Assembly (NCBI GenBank): GCA_029582165.1
Contig: CM055872.1
Coordinates: forward strand, 26,948,243-27,012,242
Origin: Portulaca oleracea
Taxonomy: Eukaryota > Streptophyta > Magnoliopsida > Caryophyllales > Portulacaceae
Length of the DNA stretch: 64,000 nucleotides
Reading direction: 5' to 3'
The translations under genes and the position numbers were made by a program. Position 1 is the first letter of the stretch. Every line of letters starts with the position of its first letter. This document shows positions 56,340 to 64,000 of this stretch, piece after piece. The notes below the pieces were generated by a model. The model saw only the letters and a program-made list of their open reading frames with translations, was not told the DNA's origin and ran no database searches.

Positions 56340-57080
56340 GTCTTTTCATTTTGAGCTTCATGGAGATGGTTTCACCTTCCATGGCGATTTCCTCAACACC
56401 GTACCTTTGAGGAAGGAGATTGCGTTGGGTGAAACATATATTGAGAATATGAAATTGAGAGAGGTGGTTTTCAAAGGCCCGAGACCCGGCACACCACCAA
56501 ATATCAAACCGAGGTTATCTTCTCATTCTATCCGGTCTATTAAGTCATCAAGGAGGCATGCTCAATATTTGTGCAAGAAGAGGAAGCGATGGAAAAGGAA
56601 GAAGAAACATTGGTGGAGTAAATCGAGGAGGCCGTTACCTTTGATTCCTTCGGAGTTGACTAGACCACCGGAGGATCATCTTGAATCATTCATGAGCTTC
56701 ATTGGGGTGCGCGGGAGGAGAAGGAAGAAGAGTTGGTGGAAAAATCTAACCATGCTGCTTTCATGCACACCACGGCTATCGGGAATCAAGTAAGTGTTTG
56801 GGTCAGGCTCGGGACATTAAACAAGCGCTCTATGGGAGGCAACCCATACTTTTATTTCTTCCTTTTGAGTTTATTTCCAGTTTTCTTAGTTAGTTTCTTT
56901 TTCATGTTTCTAATCTTGCATGCGGATCTTACGAGCTTTGGTTGTTTTTACTTGAAAATCCTAACCTTTTGCTTGGCTATCATGGATCGCGGATTGAGTA
57001 ATCATATTTTTGAAGAACTCGAGGTAATATCTCTTCGCTCTTCTCTTTTTGAGTTGAATATACTATGATCCATTTGCATG
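56340..57080 (+). other. Post-protease region of the Athila-like element
   Basis: A frame at 56407-56793 has a very basic C-terminal part (RKRWKRKKKHWW) and no recognised domain. Next comes aagcgctctatgggaggc, a motif commonly found just after pol in Athila elements. Its position right after the protease shows that RT to integrase have been lost. Confidence 0.65.
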
Positions 57081-58260
57081 CTTGATTTTTCTTTTGCTGG
57101 CGAGCCCCTAGTACGTGCTTGTTGGGTTTATCTTGTTGTTGGAGCCGTGTGGGCTCGGGTCGCCACCACTTGCTTGCTAGTTGTTTTTGTTTGTTTTGTC
57201 TTTTATAGGTCCTCTACCCTTTCATGTGACACCCTTCCCACAATGAGGACATTGTGGCGTTGTATGTGTGTGTGTGTGGGGGGGGGGGAGTTATTTCTGT
57301 TTCAAGGGTAGATTACTTAGCATTTTTATTTTCTTTTTGTTCTTTTTAGGCTAAAATTTATAAATTTTTTTATGAAAAGAGAAAAGAAAAAGGGAGAAAA
57401 GTTAAGAAAAACCCCTGAAGTTTTCTGGTTTTGCTTTGTTTTTAGAATCGCGTAGTCAATGGCTCGAAGTCATTGTTAATCTTCTTAAAAGAAGCCGGTA
57501 GGAGTGTTGTAGGCCCTGGTCTGGGTCGTACCATGACTCATCTAATTAGATTCCTTTCGTTGATTGCAAAACAAGGTTCTCGTTTTTTTTCACTTCCTTT
57601 TTAAAACCGTGAGACCTTAGTTTTTCACTCTCGAGCTTGTTGAAAAAGTGAAACCTAATTAATTTGAATTAATTGGTTTGTGTCGGTCAAACCCGGCATT
57701 AACCATCATAAAGTTAGTCTACCTACATGGGACCGGTATGAGCGGTGCGACGTTCTTACCCCTTAAGCACTTCATTTTCGTAATGATGAGGCGTATGGAA
57801 AAGACCATGTTGGGAGGGTAAACCCCGTTATGGGCCATTCAATTCCCGAAAAGCTAACGCCGACTTTTGTTGAGTCAAGTTGAAATGTTGGGCCTTAAAT
57901 TCTAAAACCCAACCCAAGTGAAAGTTAATTGCTAATAAGGTGAGGAGCCTTTCCTTGCGTTTCCTGCGGCCCTCACCATGCCAAGGGCGACACAAAGCGG
58001 GGGAGGGCGACTCTTTGCTAATCTTGTTCGCTTTGAAATGAGCTCGGGTGATTTTTGCTATGGATCAACCGAAATCAACTAAGATACACTAGCACATATG
58101 CACAAAGGACCTTGTCTTGTAAGAAGCGTTTGGGAGTCGAAAATCTCAAAGATTGGCAATGCATAGGATTAGGTGTCCTTGATATGCTCGTATCCGCTCC
58201 TTTTTGTTGATTAGCCTTGATTTCTTGTAGTTGATTGCATGATTCTTTTAACAAGCAAGT

Positions 58261-58340
<80 letters not shown>

Positions 58341-58599
58341 TTTCGAGCTTTGTTTTGGTTTTTCACCTCTTCTCTCTCCTTTTCCCTTTTTCTTTGGCTT
58401 TTGTGGGAATAGCCGCTACAAACCCTCACGAACCTCGTCCACCTGGGCTGCCAGGGGGTATAAAGGGCTTGGTGCATATGCTAAATGCACTCGTTTCCTC
58501 CCACGACAAAGGAGTTGGTGTTTAGTTTTCGGTTTGTTTTGTTTTGTTTTGTTTTGCTCGGGACGAGCAAAAGTTCAAGTGTGTGTGTCTGGGGCGGGG
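57081..58599 (+). other. Athila 3' non-coding region and polypurine tract
   Basis: It holds a gagccgtgtgggctcgggtc block near 57140, a caatgaggacattgtgg palindrome near 57240, a GT/G run at 57267-57291, gctcgggacgagc near 58557 and a final ggggcgggg tract at the LTR edge. These landmarks recur in the same order on the minus strand of the gag-only element. Confidence 0.8.
58258..58342 (+). repeat. (TTTC)n microsatellite
   Basis: About twenty uninterrupted ttct units; frames across it are artefacts. Confidence 0.97.
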
Positions 58600-59149
58600 T
58601 GTTTAGTCCCGATTTTGGGCCTAAATAATACCTTTCGACTTGCTCTTTTGGCTCGTTTCCGAGTCTTTTCCTTCGTTTTTATTAGCTTTTTAGTTGTTTT
58701 GTAGGTTTTCGCGCTTTTGGAGTAAATGCACAGAATATGGGCTAAAATGAGGCTTTTTAGGGAATCCTAAGTGATTCTCGAGCCTAAGCCGAGCCGAGAG
58801 CCGAAGCGGAGTTGACCCGAGAACTTCTTCCATCATTCTTGAAGTGAAGCATAGGTGTAACACCAGCTAGAGTCCTTACAGCAGGCGTTACAAACTTGAA
58901 ATGAAGACAAAAGATGGAAGCAGCAGCGTAGCACCCACCACAAGTTGGGTAATGGGTGCTACACAGCACCAAGCTTCGACAACTCCTGCTGCCAGAACAA
59001 GACCACGCCCGCTGTATCATTCATCGCGCCCGTGACAAGTTGGGACCAGAAGATGATCGTGGCCTCTGTCTTCAGGATGCCACCCGCTGTCTCTCGAACG
59101 CCAAAATCGAGTCACCAGTTTTCGCAGGACCGTGCCTGCGGCGGGGTAG
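58600..59149 (+). repeat. Right LTR of the Athila-like element, truncated
   Basis: It starts tgtttagtcccgattttggg and matches 46878-47423. It stops at ggcggggtag where an Ogre-like LTR begins. Most differences between the two copies are transitions. Confidence 0.88.
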
Positions 59150-61083
59150 TGTAGACACCGGAATTCGGCACACAGATTCATAACAATCCTATATAAAAAT
59201 GAAGCGAAAATAAATAAGGACAAGTCAGTCGATAAGCTAGATTTTAGCCTAAATTTTATATACTTTTTAATGTAATTTTTATTACTTCCTTTTTATGTAT
59301 TTTTAGTTAGAAAATTAGGAAATTAGAAAATAAGGGAAGCCAAGCCATGCAATCATGCAAGCCACGTGCCAAGAGGTCTCAAGTTCAAATCCTAACAAAA
59401 GCATCCAAAAATATGCCATATGCATCAAATAAAACACCTACCGTCCAAGTGTGAATAGGTGATTTTAACATGTGCATTATTCACTCTTCTACCGTTCAAG
59501 GATGCATGAATTGCTAGCAGATTCATTCTCCCCCACTCTCTAGGTCGATCGGCCTTAAAGGCGTCCACACATGGGTTAATTCACCATGTGCTACCGTCCA
59601 CCCAAGAACACTCCCCTTTGCCACCATGATTTTATGTGCTTGTTGGCTGGTTGACTACGAATGTGGAGAATGCATGTATGTGCATGTATGTTCATCCTCT
59701 CTTGAAGCCTCCTAAAGCCTATAAATACCCCGTCATGCCAAAGCTAAACTCACCAACTCATTCACTCATTCTTTCCCCTACACTCCCATCCTCCATCACT
59801 CAATTCTCTCATTTCTCTAATCTCTCCGGCCATTCTAATATCATCATTCTACCACTCTTTTCCTATCATCTTTCCACCATATTCTTACCATCATAATCTC
59901 CATTCCTCCACCTTCTTCCATTCCCTAATCCATACTCTCATCCTATCGTCCCACATCTCCACATAAATCTCTCATACTACCCCCTCACAAAACTATCCTA
60001 AAACATCACAAAAAGAGCCTTTCTTCCTATCCTTTTTCCTATCCTTTTTCCTACCTTTTTCATATCATTCTTCATCACTTCCCCACCATTATTATCTCTA
60101 TTTCTCCACTTCTTTAAGCCTTCTTATCTCCATTCTCATCTCCTTCCATTATCCTTCCATAAAACCCTAAGAACTCCACAAAAAGCCTAATCTTTCTATT
60201 ACCCAAAACACCACAAAAAGAGCCTTTTCCTACCCCTTTTCTCATCCCTTTTCCATACCTTTCTCCATCCACTTTTAGCACCATTCTGGCATCTTCAAGT
60301 GGAGTATTCAAGGCTTTCAAAGGCATCCAAAGAGGCTTCTACAAAGGCTAGGCAAGGCTTCCCTAAAGAAAGGTCACAATGTAAGCTTTTAATTGTTTCT
60401 TCCTTATGTAAATAAAGTGTTGTACATGATGTATCATTCTTTCTATCATTCTTTTGCATGTTCCATGAAATAATTCTATAAAGTTCTTATTTATCTCCCT
60501 TTCAAATGTTATCAAAAGCACATTCTTAAACTTTTAGTAGAGTCTTTCCTTTTGTGAGAAGCAAACTCTTAAAGTTTACTTTTCGAGTTCATAGCCTTAC
60601 CCCTGAATCCATTCTTGAGTTACGCAGGCGAAGCCTTTTTCTTTATTTTCTTAGTTTTTCTTGGCTTTTCTCTTTAAAAACTCGGGTGACGACTCTCATT
60701 TCGAACCAAATCACATCGAGGATTGCATAAACTATGGTTTACATGGTTTTACAATATATCGATGCAATTTTAAGGTTTCTTTCTTATATTTCTAAATAAT
60801 GTTTGCATAAATTGCTTTCTTCCGAGCCTAACGTTTAAATGAGCAAATTGGGTTAAATTTAGAAGAGTTTGGAACATGTGGATGTTCACTCTTAAAGCTA
60901 GGTTTAATTCAATAACTCATAAAATGCACAAGGGAAAGCGGTTTTACAAAATATTATTCATGAAATGTATGATTAATTCCTTAAAGAGTTTTCAAAGGTT
61001 AAACCCCAGCACAAATCACCGAATCACACCCCAATCCAACGTGGGGCGTTCGGAAGCCCGAACGGCGAGGAAAAATGTCCACA
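59150..61083 (+). repeat. LTR of the first Ogre/Tat-like element
   Basis: It starts tgtagacaccggaattcgg and ends aatgtccaca. A TATA box-like ctataaatacccc is at 59719. A long C/T-rich segment runs through 59740-60280. A cgttcgg-aagc-ccgaacg hairpin lies near the end (61048-61065). Confidence 0.8.
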
Positions 61084-61090
61084 GGATTTT

Positions 61091-61108
61091 TGGCGACTCC
61101 ACTGGGGA
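61091..61108 (+). other. Primer binding site, Ogre type
   Basis: tggcgactccactgggga, seven bases beyond the LTR end; the form used by plant Ogre/Tat elements (tRNA-Arg type). Confidence 0.8.
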
Positions 61109-61720
61109 GTTTTTTTCTAAAGTGGGTAAAACTTGAAAAACGTTTAGTGTGCTTTAAAAATTTTGGAAGGGAAATAAATTTTTACTTTATATTATTAAGT
61201 CATTCTTTTTAGGCATAATGCATTGCATATACCGGGGCACTCTCTTGACATGTAACATGTCGCAGGAGCACGTAAATCGGCGGTATTAGGTTTTTTCTCT
61301 TTAAACCACAAAAATAGCCCATGGGATGCCGGACCCGCTATACTCAATTGATGCACTTACACCGAGAGAGCGTTAGTCACCACATCCACTCATGCATCGC
61401 TCTACGAGGTCTCCACTCGAGCCTCCAAGAGCAACACCCAACACATTCAAGTAGCCTTTACAACAAGAATGCACCGGGGCGAGTACATGAGCCGCTAAGC
61501 CTTATCCAGCCAATAAACCCTTTTGTACAAAGAGCCTTGGTTTAGGATACCCCTTGTTCATATGTATGCTATGTGCTACTGTGGACACTTGAATTTGTAC
61601 CGGTATAATCCTGACTCATAAAAAATATGCAAGTCAGATGGGCCACGTGATAAACAGGTCATTGGGCCCAAAAGAGCAACAACTCGAGTGCAAGAAAAAT
61701 AAAAGAAGCCGCACTTAATT

Positions 61721-61744
61721 GTTAAAACCCAGAGGGGTTTTAAC
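61721..61744. repeat. Palindrome, 10-bp arms
   Basis: Perfect arms gttaaaaccc and gggttttaac around agag. Confidence 0.95.
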
Positions 61745-61800
61745 TTTTAATGAACAGGCCTAGGAACCTGGCCCAACAAAGCGCGCCTCGGCCCAGAAAA

Positions 61801-61826
61801 GCTTATAACCCGCCTAGGTTATAAGC
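61801..61826. repeat. Palindrome with CGCCTA centre, 10-bp arms
   Basis: Perfect arms gcttataacc and ggttataagc around cgccta. Confidence 0.95.
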
Positions 61827-61881
61827 AGAGCTCAACACGACGTCGTTCTCGCCACATCACTGATCCGTGCGCGATAATTCA

Positions 61882-61902
61882 TATAACCCGCCTAGGTTAT
61901 AA
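61882..61902. repeat. Palindrome with CGCCTA centre
   Basis: Arms tataacc and ggttata around cgccta. A degenerate relative, acccgtctaggttataa, is at 61994-62010. Confidence 0.93.
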
Positions 61903-62542
61903 TCATTCTGGCGCCAAAAAAATAATAATCTGCATGCATACGTGATCCCGTGATCTTTGCCCACGTGTTTGACCTCGCCATTGACTTCCCAAGACCCGTC
62001 TAGGTTATAACTGCTGGAGGGCATGATTTGTGGGGTATGTCCCCCACCATTTCCCTCCAAATCTGACACTCCTTCACCTATAAATACACCCTCCATTCCA
62101 CCTTCATGATCATCAACTTTCATCATAAAATCACCCTCATAAACTACATCCATATTATACTTCTTTTCATAATCCATAATCCATTTCTCATCCCCTCATA
62201 ATCACACTCATCACAACCATATAACCATCCATACACCACTTTTCCTAGCCACTCACATTATTTCATCAAAGTTTCAAGTCAGGGGGGCAACTCAAGGGAT
62301 CAAGTTTATCATTTCTATCACCTTAAGCAAGGTTTGATTTCTTTGGTTCATTTTATTATTATTATTATTATTCATGTAATTCTTTATTTAATTCCCTTAC
62401 TTGTACATACTTTGTAAAATGAAAACCGCATTTTTTTTATATTGCATGATTCGAATAATAACTCCGCAAAATTAATCAAACTTCTCCCCGCTCATTTTCT
62501 TTTCAATGTTGATTTTAGTAGAGTCTGTTTTATAACAGGCGG

Positions 62543-62569
62543 ATTCGAGAGTTCTTATAACTCTCGAAT
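62543..62569. repeat. Palindrome, 11-bp arms
   Basis: Perfect arms attcgagagtt and aactctcgaat around cttat. Confidence 0.95.
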
Positions 62570-62780
62570 TCGTAACCTTACCCCCGAATCTAGAAATTGG
62601 GTTCGTAGACTGGACTCTTTCTTTTCTTATTTTACGGTTTGTCGATTTCCTTAAATCGGGTGGCGACTCTTTTACAATTTATAAACTCGTTTAATTATTT
62701 AAAGTATTCGGTTTTTACATAAAATAATTTAATAAAATAATTTAATTCATTTCTTTTGCTAATTTAAGATCGGTCCCGAG

Positions 62781-62839
62781 GAAAATGGGCCAGAAATTAA
62801 TAAAACCTAGGCGGGTTTTATTAATTTCAACCCATTTTC
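62781..62839. repeat. Long palindrome with TAGGCG centre
   Basis: Perfect 15-bp arms gaaattaataaaacc and ggttttattaatttc around taggcg, extended outward by gaaaatggg and cccattttc after a short unpaired step. Confidence 0.95.
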
Positions 62840-62875
62840 TTCTGGCCAAGGGATGCAGACGGCCCAGCCCAGGGT

Positions 62876-62903
62876 CTGCTAAAACCTAGGCGGGTTTTAG
62901 CAG
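62876..62903. repeat. Palindrome with TAGGCG centre, 11-bp arms
   Basis: Perfect arms ctgctaaaacc and ggttttagcag around taggcg. Confidence 0.95.
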
Positions 62904-63169
62904 TTTCTGGTGTCCCGTCTGCTCCTCTTTGGGTTTGAATTAGTGATTGGGTTGGGATTAAAATTATTGTAAATTAATTTGTGTAACTACAGATAATTTA
63001 AATAATAAAAAACGGGTTTGTAAATAAATAAAGTTTCATCACCCCGAAAATGAATTTCGAAAATTAAAAATATCCTTATTTAAGGATTAAGCAACCTTAG
63101 TCGGCCCCCGATCACAAAAGTAGCGCATCGCGGGAAAAAGGTTCCCTTTTTTCCCGGGGTCCTACAGAT

Positions 63170-63187
63170 TGGCGACTCCACTTGGGA
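63170..63187 (+). other. Primer binding site, Ogre type
   Basis: tggcgactccacttggga, three bases after the LTR; one base different from the site at 61091. Confidence 0.8.
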
Positions 63188-64000
63188 CTTAAACTTAAAA
63201 AAAGGGTAAAACTTGAAAAAATCAAATTGATTTGAAAGTGTAAAAGGGATAAGTTAATTTATTTCGCGACTTTATTATTCTTTTAGGCATCCCTTGCCTA
63301 CTAGGCCACTAATCGGGTCTTTCGACACGTTAGCACAAAGGCGACGGTTTAAGTTACCTAGGATTTCCCTTGAGAGCGGGAGGCCACTACTATGGGGATG
63401 AACTCTACATCTCTAAGCATTTAGTCGCTCCTCTCCCGGTGTCACACTCCGAGAGCTTCCTGAAGTTCTTTGAGAAATACCCAAACTGCTTACCTTATGG
63501 TATGAAGAACCTGGGCAAAGGCATGCGGTAGGCTACATAACCCAACCATAAAAGTCCATAAATTTAGAGCCTTGGTTTAGGGTACCCCGTCATGTGTATG
63601 CTCTGTGCTATGTGTATCCCTTCCCCTTTTCTTATCTTTTTGTAAAGAGTCGACCCTAGTTTTGAGGTTTTGTTCTAGTCCATATAAAATTCATTGGGTT
63701 GAGAAAATGATTATTTATTAATTAATATAATTAACTTAAATGCACTATGGTTAGCCCAAGTGGAAGGGCCCATTTATGTTGAAAAGTTGATTACCTTGAT
63801 TAATAAATAAAAATTGACTCACCTTTGATGATATTATATGGCCTTTTATGAAATTCTCTTAACAAAGATACAAAAAAATTAATTAAAAAGTCCAACAAAG
63901 TTAACGGATAGTGTCTTAGACTGTATAATAGTCACTGGGCTTGAGTAAATTAATTCATCGGTTTAATTAATAAATCCATCATATTTATGGCCGGCTCGTT
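63188..64000 (+). other. Leader of the second Ogre/Tat-like element
   Basis: No long frame to the end of the window. Contains gggtaaaacttgaaaa, as does the first element at 61122, and the shared leader motif at 63571-63612. Confidence 0.6.

Larger units (their letters stand above)
46878..59149 (+). mobile_element. Athila-like LTR retrotransposon lacking RT and integrase
   Basis: Left LTR 46878-48492, tRNA-Asp primer site, gag, zinc knuckle and protease, then directly a non-coding 3' region, polypurine tract and right LTR (58600, cut at 59149). No RT, RNase H or integrase occurs between protease and 3' region. A 5.4-kb element is nested at 49625-55035, and an Ogre-like element interrupts the right LTR. 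Confidence 0.88.
59150..61579 (+). mobile_element. Ogre/Tat-like element, 5' portion
   Basis: LTR 59150-61083 and primer site, then about 490 bp of leader before a second related element starts at 61580. The leader lacks a long frame. No target duplication can be tested in the window. Confidence 0.78.
61580..63166 (+). repeat. Palindrome-rich LTR of the second Ogre/Tat-like element
   Basis: It starts tgtggacacttg and ends ggggtcctaca. A TATA box-like cctataaatacacc is at 62078. It contains at least seven clear inverted repeats, four with the same six-base centre (listed separately and in findings). Confidence 0.8.
61580..64000 (+). mobile_element. Second Ogre/Tat-like element, nested in the first
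   Basis: It starts tgtggacacttgaatttg directly after a leader motif (gagccttggtttaggatacc, tatgctatgtgctac) that also appears in its own leader at 63571-63612. The two elements are therefore relatives and the second entered the leader of the first. LTR and primer site are complete; the remainder runs off the window. Confidence 0.78.

Noticed and set aside
57078..57311. Small membrane-protein-like frame similar to one at 12192-12506
   Set aside because: The similarity extends beyond the frame and through stops, so it reflects shared non-coding 3' sequence of Athila-type elements.
58211..58525. Lys/Glu- and Phe/Leu-rich frames
   Set aside because: Translation of the (TTTC)n microsatellite.

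Overview
This is a stretch of nuclear genome from a flowering plant, most likely a eudicot. It is AT-rich, has one intron-containing plant-specific gene (DUF936 family), and is otherwise almost entirely transposable elements: Copia, Athila-like, Tat/Ogre-like and Cassandra retroelements, solo LTRs, Helitrons, hAT, Mutator and Stowaway MITEs, SINE-like units and foldback elements. I cannot name the species.

Layout. 1-777: end of a long LTR of a family starting TGTAACGCCC, with a 144-bp tandem repeat. 830-1510: hAT-type MITE with 8-bp target duplication. 1541-17783: an old minus-strand Copia element, broken open by at least six later insertions: a Cassandra/long-LTR chimera (2159-5174), a Mutator-like element (5341-7299) that itself holds a hAT MITE, an undetermined insert (7756-8944), a small MITE (9579-9743), a solo-LTR-like element with reiterated primer sites (9872-10555), and a gag-only LTR element (10604-15333) with an intact 497-codon ORF. 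18374-18911: retroposed sequence with poly(A) and an 18-bp target duplication. 20779-24136: the DUF936 gene, minus strand, four coding exons, predicted 738 aa.

25.6-41 kb is a repeat-rich region: SINE-like units, foldback MITEs, a 3.35-kb solo LTR inside a foldback MITE inside a larger inverted repeat, and three related Helitrons, one of them (33296-37253) filled with Stowaway, foldback and solo-LTR insertions. Related Helitron copies provide uninterrupted sites for two of these insertions.

41093 to the end is a second retrotransposon nest on the plus strand. A Tat-lineage element (LTR, gag, protease and half of RT) is cut at 46878 by an Athila-like element that lacks RT/RNase H/integrase. 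That Athila is cut at 49625 by a 5.4-kb non-autonomous LTR element (TSD catgt), and its right LTR is cut at 59150 by an Ogre-like element, which is cut at 61580 by another Ogre-like element. The last LTR holds a series of perfect palindromes, several with one shared core; this is the most unusual signal I found.

Only the DUF936 gene looks like a functioning host gene. The retroelement reading frames are nearly all broken; the exception is the 497-codon gag-like frame at 13257-14750. All similarity statements come from reading the sequence, with no database search.
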